A DNA stretch of 64,000 nt from Saccharopolyspora erythraea (GTDB lineage: Bacteria > Actinomycetota > Actinomycetes > Mycobacteriales > Pseudonocardiaceae), in assembly GCF_018141105.1 (NCBI RefSeq), contig NZ_CP054839.1, positions 5,583,411 through 5,647,410 on the forward strand, read 5' to 3'. Position 1 is the stretch's first letter; every line of letters starts with the position of its first letter. Position numbers and translations under genes: made by a program. The notes beneath the pieces were generated by a model that saw nothing but the letters and a program-made list of their open reading frames with translations, was not told where the DNA came from and made no database searches. Positions 1 through 8,170 of this stretch are shown piece after piece.

Positions 1-1092
1 GGCCAGAATGTTCTTCGCGGCGTTGACGTCCCGATCATGCCGGGAACCGCAACTGCCGCACGTCCATTCACGGATGTGCAGCGGCATCGACCGGGCCGGC
101 CTGCCGCACGCCGAACACGTCTTGCTGGAGGGAAACCACCGGTCGATCACGACCAGCCCCCGCCCGTACCAGGCGGCCTTGTACTCCAGCATGGTCCGAA
201 ACTCCGACCACGCGGCATCGGAGATCGCGCGTGCGAGCGTGCCGTTGCCCAGCATGCCTCGCACGTTGAGGTCTTCGATCACGACCGTTTGGTTGTCGCG
301 GACGAGTCGAGTGGTGACCTTGTGCAGGTGGTCCCGACGGCGGTCGGTGATGCGTGCGTGGACACGGGCGACCTTGTGGCGGGCCTTGGCCCGGTTGTTC
401 GAACCCTTCTGCCTGCGGGCCAGCTCCCGCTGAGCCCTCGCCAGCCGGGCGCGATCCCGCTTCTCGTGCCTGGGGTTGGTGATCTTCTCGCCGGTCGACA
501 ACGTGACCAGCGAGCTGATGCCCGCGTCCACACCCACGGCGGCATCCGCCGGGGCGTGCTGTTCCACCGCCGTTTCCACCAGCAGGGACACGAACCACCG
601 GTCAGCCGCGTCTCGCGACACGGTCACCGTGGACGGCTCCGCACCCTCCGGAAGCCGACGCGACCACACGATGTTCAACGGCTCAGGCATCTTCGCCAGC
701 GTGAGTTGCCCGTCGCGGTACGTGAACGCCGAGCGGGTGTACTCCGCCGACTGGCGGGACTTCTTGCGGGACTTGAAACGCGGGTACTGCGCGCGCTTGT
801 CGAAAAACGCCGTGAACGCGCCCTGCAGATGCCGCAACGTCTGCTGCAACGGCACCGACGACACCTCACCCAGAAACGACAGCGCGTCGGTCTTCTTCCA
901 CGCGGTGAGCATCGCGGAGGTCTCGTTGTAGTTCACCCGGCGCTGCTCGGTGAACCACGCGCGAGTCCTGGCATCCAGGGCGAGGTTGTAGACCTTACGG
1001 ACACATCCGAACGTGCGCAGCAACTCACTGCGCTGCACACCGGTCGGATAGAAGCGGTACTTGTACGCCCGCTTCACCAGCGTCCTAGCCAT
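1..1092 (-). CDS. tnpB: TnpB RNA-guided nuclease (IS200/IS605 OrfB), 3' end outside window
   Basis: The frame is open from an ATG at 1092 to the window edge, giving 364 residues without a stop. TnpB is an RNA-guided DNA endonuclease and the ancestor of Cas12, carried by IS605-type elements. The RuvC acidic residues are visible as GVDAG (Asp near 189), VIEDLN (Glu near 273) and DRDVNAA (Asp near 355). A zinc ribbon, CSACG to CGSCG with Cys near 326, 329, 345 and 348, lies between the last two. All catalytic residues are intact. No TnpA transposase is visible, so this is an IS1341-type copy or the partner lies left of base 1. The guide-RNA scaffold and right end would lie before base 1. Confidence 0.9.
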   Translation of the reverse strand, partial: MARTLVKRAYKYRFYPTGVQRSELLRTFGCVRKVYNLALDARTRAWFTEQRRVNYNETSAMLTAWKKTDALSFLGEVSSVPLQQTLRHLQGAFTAFFDKRAQYPRFKSRKKSRQSAEYTRSAFTYRDGQLTLAKMPEPLNIVWSRRLPEGAEPSTVTVSRDAADRWFVSLLVETAVEQHAPADAAVGVDAGISSLVTLSTGEKITNPRHEKRDRARLARAQRELARRQKGSNNRAKARHKVARVHARITDRRRDHLHKVTTRLVRDNQTVVIEDLNVRGMLGNGTLARAISDAAWSEFRTMLEYKAAWYGRGLVVIDRWFPSSKTCSACGRPARSMPLHIREWTCGSCGSRHDRDVNAAKNILA

Positions 1093-1208
1093 GCCTCACA
1101 TGTTTGCAAGCCAGTTCGTAAGAGCCGATCTCGGGTGATCAACCAACAACACTCGCGGTCGGCCCGTCCCCGGCCTGAAGGCCGGGGTATCCGCCGATTG
1201 GATTTCCG
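1093..1208 (-). mobile_element. Left end of the IS200/IS605-family element, with hairpin
   Basis: Upstream of tnpB is a perfect hairpin at 1168-1187: an 8-bp stem (CCCCGGCC / GGCCGGGG) around a TGAA loop. This is the usual shape of IS200/IS605 end hairpins, which replace terminal inverted repeats. The element boundary is probably at about 1188-1200, only some 10-20 bases before the aldo/keto reductase start. The insertion has therefore probably replaced that gene's original 5' region. Confidence 0.65.
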
Positions 1209-2186
1209 ATGAAACCCACCCGACTGCCGGGAACCGACGTGCCGCTGTCCCCGCTCGTGCTCGGCACGATGACGTTCGGGGACACCGCGGACGCCGCCGC
1301 GGCCGGCCGGATGCTCGACGTCGCGCTGGAGGCCGGGATCACCGGGATCGACACCGCCAACGGCTACGCCGGCGGCGCGGCCGAGGAGATCCTGGCCGAC
1401 CTGCTGCGTTCGCGACGCGACCGCGTCGTGCTCGCGACCAAGGCGGGCATCCCCCACCCCGACGCCGGGAAGCACTCCCCGCTGTCTGCACGCGGGCTCC
1501 GGGCCAGTGTCGAAGGCAGCTTGCGGAGGCTGGGCGCCGACCGCATCGACCTGTTCTACCTGCACCAGCCCGACCGTGCGGCGCCGGTGGCCGAGACGCT
1601 GACGACGGTGGCCGAGCTGGTCGCCGAGGGCAAGATCGGCGCGCTCGGTGTCTCGAACTACGCGGCGTGGCAGATCGGCGAGCTCAACCGCGCCGCCGAC
1701 GAGACCGGAGCGCCCCGCCCCGTCGTCGCGCAGCAGCTCTACAACCTGCTCGCGCGGCGCATCGAGGAGGAGTACGCCGAGTTCGCCGCGGCCACCGGCC
1801 TGCTGACGATGGTCTACAACCCGCTCGGCGGCGGGCTGCTGACCGGCAGGCACTCCTTCGGGGAGCAGCCCTCCGGCGGCCGGTTCGCCGACTCGCGGGT
1901 GGCCGAGATGTACCGGCAGCGCTACTGGAACCCCGAGCTGTTCGAGTCGGTCGCCGCGCTCGCGAAGGTCGCCGACGACGCCGGCCTCGGGCTGACCGAA
2001 CTGTCCCTGCGCTGGCTGGTGTCCAAGCCCGCGACCGGGTCGGTCCTGCTCGGCGGCTCGAAGGTCGAGCACCTGCGGGCCAACATCGCCGCCCTGGACG
2101 CCGGGCCGCTGCCCGCCGACGTCGTCGCCGCCTGCGACGAGGTCGGCGCCGCCCTGCGCGGCCCGATGCCCGCCTACAACCGCTGA
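1209..2186 (+). CDS. Aldo/keto reductase (sugar dehydrogenase type)
   Basis: A 325-residue NAD(P)-dependent oxidoreductase with a TIM-barrel fold. The family's catalytic tetrad is recognisable: Asp48 (DTANGY), Tyr53, Lys78 (ATKAG) and His119 (YLHQPD). The relatives it most resembles oxidise the C1 of aldoses or reduce sugar aldehydes. It heads a run of sugar-acid genes, so oxidation of a sugar to a lactone/aldonic acid is the likely step; this is inferred from context. No good ribosome-binding site precedes the ATG. The IS605 end lies about 20 bases upstream, so its own promoter is probably lost and expression may come from the element. Confidence 0.88.
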   Translation: MKPTRLPGTDVPLSPLVLGTMTFGDTADAAAAGRMLDVALEAGITGIDTANGYAGGAAEEILADLLRSRRDRVVLATKAGIPHPDAGKHSPLSARGLRASVEGSLRRLGADRIDLFYLHQPDRAAPVAETLTTVAELVAEGKIGALGVSNYAAWQIGELNRAADETGAPRPVVAQQLYNLLARRIEEEYAEFAAATGLLTMVYNPLGGGLLTGRHSFGEQPSGGRFADSRVAEMYRQRYWNPELFESVAALAKVADDAGLGLTELSLRWLVSKPATGSVLLGGSKVEHLRANIAALDAGPLPADVVAACDEVGAALRGPMPAYNR

Positions 2187-2199
2187 CCGGACAGCACGA

Positions 2200-2280
2200 A
2201 CGATCTTTTGATCGTGGTCCTCAAGCGGCGAAGCCGCTTGGCCCACCCCCGACACCGGCACCGCCACCCGCACCGCAACG
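2200..2280 (+). repeat. Intergenic repeat, copy A, with short hairpins
   Basis: A perfect inverted repeat, ACGATC-TTTT-GATCGT (2200-2215), precedes a 60-base block (2221-2280). The block starts with a small hairpin (AAGCGGC-GAA-GCCGCTT) and continues with a CACC-rich tract. A second copy at 40858-40917 matches at about 52 of 60 positions. Both copies lie between two codirectional genes, shortly before the downstream start. This looks like a dispersed REP-like intergenic element. Confidence 0.6.
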
Positions 2281-2317
2281 CAAGACGAGCAAAGAAGAAA
2301 ACCGAAGGAGAGAGTCC

Positions 2318-3091
2318 ATGACCGCGGCCGACTTCGCCCGCAGGATCCGCAACCGGGAGCGCGCCATCGGCTACTGGTCGGTGCTGGACGCGCCGGTCGC
2401 CACCGAGCGCATCGCGCGCCTGGGCTACGACTACGTCGCGCTGGACTGGCAGCACGGGCTGATCGGCTACGACGGCATCCTGCACGGCATGCAGGCCATC
2501 GACGCGGGTGGTGCGTCGGTCGGCATGGTCCGCGTGGAGGCCAACGACGCGGCCTCGATCGGCCGCGCGCTCGACGCCGGGGCCGGCGGCGTGATCGTGC
2601 CGCTGATCAACACCGCCGAGGACGCGGCGGCGGCCGTCGCCGCGACCCGGTACCCGCCGCGCGGCGTGCGCTCCTACGGCCCGATGCGCTCCATGCTGCG
2701 GATCGGGCCGAAGCCCGCGGAGGCCGACGATAGCACCGTCGTGCTGGCCATGATCGAGACGCCGCAGGGCCTGGAGAACGTCGAGGCGATCTGCGCGACT
2801 CCGGGTCTCGACGGCGTCTACGTCGGCCCGTCGGACCTGTGCCTGGCCGTCGGGGGCGCCTACCCGGGCGATCCCGAGGTCGCCGAGGTCTTCGAGGCCG
2901 CGCTCAAGACGGTGCGCGAGGTGGCAGCGGCGGCGGGGATCGCCGCGGGCATCCACACCCCCGAGGGCCGGGCCGCCGCGCGCAGGCTGGCGGAGGGCTA
3001 CACCTTCGCCACGGTCGCCTCCGACCTGGTCCACCTGGAGAAAGTCGCCGCGGCGCACCTGGCGGCCGCCTCCGGAAGCGAGGACTCGTGA
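2318..3091 (+). CDS. HpcH/HpaI-family class II aldolase
   Basis: A 257-residue metal-dependent aldolase that splits 2-keto-3-deoxy sugar acids or 4-hydroxy-2-oxo acids into pyruvate plus an aldehyde. Motifs seen: DWQHG (His near 45, the general base), RYPPRG (the Arg that holds pyruvate), MIETPQG (metal-ligand Glu) and VGPSDL (metal-ligand Asp). An AAGGAG Shine-Dalgarno at about 2304-2311 fixes the ATG at 2318. The stop overlaps the next gene's GTG. With a dehydratase in the same operon, cleavage of the 2-keto-3-deoxy product is the expected role. The exact substrate (rhamnonate-, fuconate- or uronate-type) cannot be read from sequence. Confidence 0.9.
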   Translation: MTAADFARRIRNRERAIGYWSVLDAPVATERIARLGYDYVALDWQHGLIGYDGILHGMQAIDAGGASVGMVRVEANDAASIGRALDAGAGGVIVPLINTAEDAAAAVAATRYPPRGVRSYGPMRSMLRIGPKPAEADDSTVVLAMIETPQGLENVEAICATPGLDGVYVGPSDLCLAVGGAYPGDPEVAEVFEAALKTVREVAAAAGIAAGIHTPEGRAAARRLAEGYTFATVASDLVHLEKVAAAHLAAASGSEDS

Positions 3092-4272
3092 CCACCGCCC
3101 TGCGCACCGACGGCGTGGTGCGGCCCGTCCCGGACGACCCGCACCGCCGCGAAGCGTTCCTCCCCGCCCCCGCCGTGCAGTCCCACGCCGCGAACCTGAT
3201 GCCCCTGCCCGGCGGTGACCTGGGATGCGTCTGGTTCAGCGGGACGCAGGAAGGCGTGGCCGACATCGGCGTCTGGTTCTCCCGGCTCGCCGCCGGCGGG
3301 GACACCTGGTCCGATCCCGTCCCGCTCTCCGACGACGAGACGCGGTCCGAGCAGAACCCGGTGCTGTTCCCCGCGCCGGGCGGTGAGCTGTGGCTGCTGC
3401 ACACCGCCCAGCACGCGGGCGACCAGGACACCGCGGAAGTGCGGGTGCGGACCTCCGGCGACAGCGGACGGACCTGGGGTCCGGTGCGCACGCTGGTCGC
3501 GGCGACCGAGGCGGGCGGGGTGTTCGTCCGCCAGCCGGTGGCCGTCCTGCGGTCCGGCCGGTGGTTGCTGCCGGTCTTCCGCTGCGCACGGCCGGAAACC
3601 GGGAAGTGGGTCGGCGACGACGACACCAGCGCGCTGCTGGTCTCCGACGACCGCGGTGAAACCTGGCAGCACCAGGAGATCCCGGACAGCACCGGGTGCG
3701 TGCACATGAACGTCGTCGAGCTCGACGACGGCTCGCTGCTGGCCCTGTTCCGCAGCCGCTGGGCCGACGCCATCCACGAGAGCCGTTCCCACGACGACGG
3801 CAGGACCTGGAGCGCCCCGGTACCGACCGCGCTGCCCAACAACAACTCCTCGATCCAGTGCACGCGCCTGCGCGACGGGCGGCTGGCACTGGTGTTCAAC
3901 GCCAGCAGCGCGGCCGACGCCACCGAGCGGAGAACGTCTCTCTACGACGAGATCGACGACAACGGCGTCACCGGCTCCCCCGCCGCGCACGGCGGGCCGA
4001 GCCGCGCCTTCTGGGGCGCGCCCCGGGCACCGCTGACCCTCGCGCTGTCCTCGGACGGCGGGCGCACGTGGCCGGTCCGGCGGGACGTGGAGGCAGGCGA
4101 CGGCTACTGCATGACCAACAACTCGCGGGACGGGCTCAACCGGGAGCTGTCCTACCCGTCGGTCGCCCAGACCGCCGACGGTGTCCTGCACATCGCGTTC
4201 ACCTACCACCGCAGGGCGATCAAGCACGTGCGGATCGATCCTGACTGGGTGTCCCGGGGAGTCGCACGATGA
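3088..4272 (+). CDS. BNR/Asp-box beta-propeller protein, sialidase-like fold
   Basis: 394 residues with a GTG start overlapping the aldolase stop (GTGA). Four Asp-box signatures mark propeller blades: SGDSGRTW, SDDRGETW, SHDDGRTW and SSDGGRTW. There is no signal peptide or membrane segment, so it should act in the cytoplasm, unlike most secreted sialidases. Related propellers include exo-sialidases and unsaturated-rhamnoglycan lyases. The operon handles sugar acids rather than N-acetylneuraminate, and no sialic-acid lyase or kinase is present, so a true sialidase activity is doubtful. An intracellular glycosidase or lyase that frees the sugar acid is more plausible. Confidence 0.75.
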   Translation: MTTALRTDGVVRPVPDDPHRREAFLPAPAVQSHAANLMPLPGGDLGCVWFSGTQEGVADIGVWFSRLAAGGDTWSDPVPLSDDETRSEQNPVLFPAPGGELWLLHTAQHAGDQDTAEVRVRTSGDSGRTWGPVRTLVAATEAGGVFVRQPVAVLRSGRWLLPVFRCARPETGKWVGDDDTSALLVSDDRGETWQHQEIPDSTGCVHMNVVELDDGSLLALFRSRWADAIHESRSHDDGRTWSAPVPTALPNNNSSIQCTRLRDGRLALVFNASSAADATERRTSLYDEIDDNGVTGSPAAHGGPSRAFWGAPRAPLTLALSSDGGRTWPVRRDVEAGDGYCMTNNSRDGLNRELSYPSVAQTADGVLHIAFTYHRRAIKHVRIDPDWVSRGVAR

Positions 4273-5219
4273 CCACCACCCTGATCACGACTCCGACTTT
4301 CGGGCGCTTCTCCCCGGAACCGTGGGAAATCCTCGACGCCGCCGGGTCCACGGCGGTGCGCCCGCACGAGACGCGGGCGATGCACGCCGACGAGCTGCTC
4401 GCCGGCGTGCCGGACGCCGACGCGCTCATCGTCGGCATGGACCAGGTCACCGCCGAGGTGATCGAGGCCGGATCCCGGCTCCGGGTGATCGCCAAGCACG
4501 GCGTGGGCGTCGACAACATCGACCTGGACGCCGCGCGGGCGCGGGGAATACCCGTGGTGTTCGCCCCCGGCAGCAACTCCCGCGCCGTGGCCGAGCTGAC
4601 GTTCGGCCTGATGATCGCCGCGGCGCGCCGGATCGCGGCCGCTCACACGGCGGTCGTCGCCGGTGACTGGCCCAAGCTCTACGGTCCCGAGCTGGCCGGG
4701 CGGACTCTCGGCATCATCGGGTTCGGCCGGATCGGGCGCCTGCTCGCCGGATACGCCCAGGCCTTCGGGATGACCGTGCTCGGCTACGACCCCTTCCTGG
4801 ACGACGGAGAGCTCACCGAGCGCGGCGTGCGTCCGGTGGGCTTCAGCGAGTGCCTGGCGGCGTCGGACTTCGTGAGCCTGCACCTGCCCGCCGAGCCCGG
4901 CAGGCCGCCCCTGCTGGACCAGCGGGCTCTGCGGACGATGAAGCAGGGTGCCTGTCTGGTCAACGCCGCGCGCGGCGGACTGGTCGACGAGACCGCGCTG
5001 GCGGAGCTGCTGCACTCCGGCCACCTCGGCGCCGCCGCCCTGGACGCGTTCGCCACCGAACCGCTGACCGACAGTCCACTTCGGACAGCGCCGAACCTGC
5101 TGCTGACACCACACATCGGCGCCTGCAGCCACGAGGCCAACCGCGACATGGGCGTGATGGTGGCCGAGGACGTGGCCAGGGTGCTGCGCGGCGAACTCCC
5201 CCACCACACGGCGACCTGA
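4269..5219 (+). CDS. D-2-hydroxyacid dehydrogenase (phosphoglycerate dehydrogenase type)
   Basis: 316 residues; its ATG overlaps the previous stop (ATGA). The nucleotide-binding Rossmann motif is GIIGFGRIG near residue 145. Catalytic landmarks are NAARGGLVDE (Arg near 235), a downstream Glu and TPHIGA (His). The N-terminal substrate domain is shorter than in SerA and there is no ACT domain, so this is a catabolic hydroxyacid/2-keto acid reductase rather than the serine-pathway enzyme. In the operon it may reduce or oxidise a C3 product of the aldolase or the sugar acid itself. A second paralogue lies at 59848-60816 in the other sugar-acid locus. Confidence 0.88.
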   Translation: MTTTLITTPTFGRFSPEPWEILDAAGSTAVRPHETRAMHADELLAGVPDADALIVGMDQVTAEVIEAGSRLRVIAKHGVGVDNIDLDAARARGIPVVFAPGSNSRAVAELTFGLMIAAARRIAAAHTAVVAGDWPKLYGPELAGRTLGIIGFGRIGRLLAGYAQAFGMTVLGYDPFLDDGELTERGVRPVGFSECLAASDFVSLHLPAEPGRPPLLDQRALRTMKQGACLVNAARGGLVDETALAELLHSGHLGAAALDAFATEPLTDSPLRTAPNLLLTPHIGACSHEANRDMGVMVAEDVARVLRGELPHHTAT

Positions 5220-5230
5220 GGAGGCAGCGG

Positions 5231-6391
5231 ATGAAGATCGAGCGCGTGCGCGTCGACAGAGCGAAGTTCGAGATGAAGGACTTCGCCAAGCACCCCACGG
5301 GTTTCTCCCTGGTGTACGAGCCCGGCAGCCGCAAGGAGGTCAGCGCCTACGCGGTCCGGATCTTCACCGACGACGGCGTCGTCGGCGAGTACGTGGGCGG
5401 CAACTCCGTCGCCGCCGCACAGGTCTCCATGTTCGGCAAGTACCTGGTCGGCAAGAACCCCTTCGAGCGCGAGCGCATCTACAACGACGTCAAGCGCCAG
5501 CTGCGCAAGTTCGACAAGATGGGCATGGGCCTGATCGACATCGCCCTGTGGGACCTGGCCGGGCGCGCGTTCGGCGTGCCGATCCGGACGCTTCTGGGCG
5601 GTTGGAAGACGAAGCTGCCGGCCTACGCCTCGACGGCGGCCGGTGACCGGTCCGGCGGCCTCGACAGCGCCAAGGCGTACGCGGACTTCGCCGTGCGGTG
5701 CAAGGAACTCGGTTACCGGGCGTACAAGCTGCACGTGTGGGACGACTACGAGGTGGCCGAGGTCGTCAGGACGATCGCAGCGGTGCGCGATGCGGTCGGT
5801 CCCGAGATGGACCTGATGCTGGACCCCGGCTGCAAGCTGGAGACCTTCGCCCACGCCGTGCAAGTCGGCCGGGCCTGCGACGACGCGAACTACCTGTGGC
5901 TGGAAGACCCCTACAAGGACACCGGGATCTCGATCCACGGCCACCGCAGGCTCCGCGAGCTGATCAGGACTCCGCTGCTCCAGACCGAGCACGTCCGCGG
6001 CCTCGAACAGCACACCGACTTCGTCATCGGCGGCGGGACCGACTTCGTGCGCGCCGACGCCGAGTACGACGGAGGCATCACCGGCGCGCTGAAGATCGCC
6101 CACGCCACCGAGGGCTTCGGGCTGGACGTCGAGCTGCACACCCCGGGTCCGGCGCAGCGCCAGCTGATGGCCTCGATCCGCAACACCAACTACTACGAGA
6201 TGTCGTTCGTCCACCCGAAGTCCTCGGAGATCGGGCGCAGCCAGCTCGTCTACGCCGACGACTACCGCGACGGCCTCACCGCCATCGACGCCGACGGCTG
6301 CGTGCCCGTGCCGGAAGGCCCCGGCGTCGGCGTCTCCTACGACTGGGACGCCATCGCCGCGCACACCGTCGACACCGCCGAGTTCCACTGA
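5231..6391 (+). CDS. Enolase-superfamily sugar-acid dehydratase
   Basis: 386 residues of the mandelate racemase/muconate-lactonising group. These enzymes abstract a proton alpha to a carboxylate bound to Mg2+. Visible are a KLH motif (YKLHVWDD) on the second barrel strand, metal ligands Asp (MLDPG), Glu (WLEDPY) and Glu (LQTEHV), and a His in VELHTPGP. The K-x-H pattern differs from the K-x-K of the second family member at 54362. GGAGG lies 7-11 bases before the ATG, 11 bases after the previous gene. Dehydration of an aldonic acid to its 2-keto-3-deoxy form would feed the HpcH aldolase; substrate unknown. Confidence 0.87.
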   Translation: MKIERVRVDRAKFEMKDFAKHPTGFSLVYEPGSRKEVSAYAVRIFTDDGVVGEYVGGNSVAAAQVSMFGKYLVGKNPFERERIYNDVKRQLRKFDKMGMGLIDIALWDLAGRAFGVPIRTLLGGWKTKLPAYASTAAGDRSGGLDSAKAYADFAVRCKELGYRAYKLHVWDDYEVAEVVRTIAAVRDAVGPEMDLMLDPGCKLETFAHAVQVGRACDDANYLWLEDPYKDTGISIHGHRRLRELIRTPLLQTEHVRGLEQHTDFVIGGGTDFVRADAEYDGGITGALKIAHATEGFGLDVELHTPGPAQRQLMASIRNTNYYEMSFVHPKSSEIGRSQLVYADDYRDGLTAIDADGCVPVPEGPGVGVSYDWDAIAAHTVDTAEFH

Positions 6392-6467
6392 CCCGCCACC
6401 GCTCCTCCCGACACCCCGCCACTTCCCCGCACCCGGCAAGGACGCCGGGTGGAGAGGACATTGCGCC

Positions 6468-7883
6468 ATGTCCAGAAAAGCCGCGACCGCCGCCCCGGTC
6501 GAGCACGATCCCTACGCGCTGCGAGCCGAAGACGTCCGCACGCCGCCGACGACGTTCACCGGAAGGCTGCGCCACCTCGGCCCCGGTCTGGTGCTCTCCG
6601 CCGCCATCGTGGGATCGGGCGAGCTGATCGTCACCACGTCGATGGGCGCCCGCGCCGGGTTCGCGCTGCTGTGGCTGGTGATCCTGAGCACCGGTGTCAA
6701 GGTGTGGATCCAGATGGAGCTGGCGCGCTGGACGATCCTCAACGGCAGGACCGCGCTGGAGGGCTTCAGCCACGTCGGCCCGAAGGTCGGCCGCGTCAGC
6801 TGGATCAACCTGCTGTGGATCGGCATGGACTTCGCCAAGATGTTCCAGCGCGGCGGGATCATCGGCGGCACGGCCGCGGCCTGCTCGATCCTGTGGCCGG
6901 TCTACGGCGCCGCGCTGAGCTTCCCGTCCCTGGTCGTCTGGACGGTCGTCGTGACCGCCAGCGGTGTGCTGCTGCTGCAGAGCGCCAGGTACAGCGTGGT
7001 CGAGAACGCGGCCGTGCTCTCGGTGGCGGTGTTCACCTTCGCCACCGTCGGGCTCGCGCTCGGCCTGCCGCTGACCGAGTTCTCCTACGGTGCCGGCGAT
7101 CTCGCCGGCGGCCTGAGCTTCGCCATCCCCGCGGGCACGGTCGGCATCGCCGTCGCCATGTTCGGCTCCACCGGCGTCGGCGCGGACGAGATGACCACCT
7201 ACACCTACTGGTGCCTGGAGAAGGGCTACGCGCGCTGGACCGGCCCGGACGACGGCACCGAGGAACGCGCCCGGCGGGCCGAGGGCTGGCTGAAGGTCAT
7301 GCGGCTGGACGTGTTCGCGTCGTGGCTGGTCTGCACCCTGTGCACGCTGTCGTTCTACGTGATCGGCGCGGCGGTCCTGCACCCGCAGGACCTGGTGCCC
7401 GAGGGCAACGACATGATCACCACGCTGTCGCGGATCTACACCGACACCATGGGACCGTGGGCACAGTACCTGTTCCTGTTCGGCGCGATCGCGGTGCTGT
7501 ACTCCACCAACATCGGCTCCACGGCGAGCGTGCCGCGGCTGTGGACGAACACGCTGGGGCTGCTCGGGGTCGTCGACTGGAACGACGTCCGTGCGCGCCG
7601 CCGCACCATCCGCATCCTGACCTGCTGCCTTCCCCCGTTGTGGGCGACGTTCTTCCTGTTCCTGCAGTCGCCCGTGCTGATGGTCCAGGTGGGCGCGATC
7701 GGCAGCGGGGTCTTCCTGCTCGGCGTGGTGATCGCGGTGTGGAAGCTGCGCACGACCGAGGTCGACCGGCGCTTCCGCACCAACCCCTGGCTGACCGTCG
7801 CCCTGGTCCTCAGCAGCACCGCCATCGCCACGATCGGCGTGTACTCGGTGCTGGAGGTCTTCGGCATCGGCTTCGGGGAGTAG
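6468..7883 (+). CDS. Nramp-related transporter lacking the metal-binding motifs
   Basis: 471 residues with about 11 membrane helices and the overall Nramp/LeuT-fold pattern. Canonical Nramp proteins bind Mn2+/Fe2+ through DPGN in helix 1 and MPH in helix 6. Here helix 1 reads GSGEL (near 45-50) and helix 6 reads MFGSTGVGADEM (near 225-236), so neither motif is present. It follows the enolase by 76 bases with a purine-rich ribosome-binding site (GGAGAGG). It is the only transporter in this operon. Uptake of an organic substrate, perhaps the sugar acid, is more likely than divalent-metal transport (inference). Confidence 0.75.
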   Translation: MSRKAATAAPVEHDPYALRAEDVRTPPTTFTGRLRHLGPGLVLSAAIVGSGELIVTTSMGARAGFALLWLVILSTGVKVWIQMELARWTILNGRTALEGFSHVGPKVGRVSWINLLWIGMDFAKMFQRGGIIGGTAAACSILWPVYGAALSFPSLVVWTVVVTASGVLLLQSARYSVVENAAVLSVAVFTFATVGLALGLPLTEFSYGAGDLAGGLSFAIPAGTVGIAVAMFGSTGVGADEMTTYTYWCLEKGYARWTGPDDGTEERARRAEGWLKVMRLDVFASWLVCTLCTLSFYVIGAAVLHPQDLVPEGNDMITTLSRIYTDTMGPWAQYLFLFGAIAVLYSTNIGSTASVPRLWTNTLGLLGVVDWNDVRARRRTIRILTCCLPPLWATFFLFLQSPVLMVQVGAIGSGVFLLGVVIAVWKLRTTEVDRRFRTNPWLTVALVLSSTAIATIGVYSVLEVFGIGFGE

Positions 7884-8072
7884 CGGGGCGCGCGACCACC
7901 CGGAACGCGACCTGACACCTCGCACGGAAATCAGCCGAGAACGGGAACAGTGGGAAAGCACGCGACTCCGCATTCCTCCCGAAATCAAGATCGGCTTCTT
8001 TTGCGCCGCACCACCGCGTGGTAAGAATGGCGGATGGGGCCGCCCGGACGAGACCGGAGCGGATTCGTTCAA

Positions 8073-8096
8073 CACCACCGGAATTGCCCGGTGGTG
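8073..8096 (+). terminator. Hairpin downstream of the sugar-acid operon
   Basis: A perfect 9-bp stem (CACCACCGG / CCGGTGGTG) with a 6-base loop lies between the Nramp-like gene and the NmrA-like gene. There is no T tract, so it could be a GC-type terminator of the upstream operon or part of the NmrA leader. Confidence 0.35.
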
Positions 8097-8170
8097 CGGT
8101 GCGGCGGAATTCCGGGTCCGCCACGTCGAGCACGATCCCGGAGTCAGCGATCACGAGGGGACGATGACGC

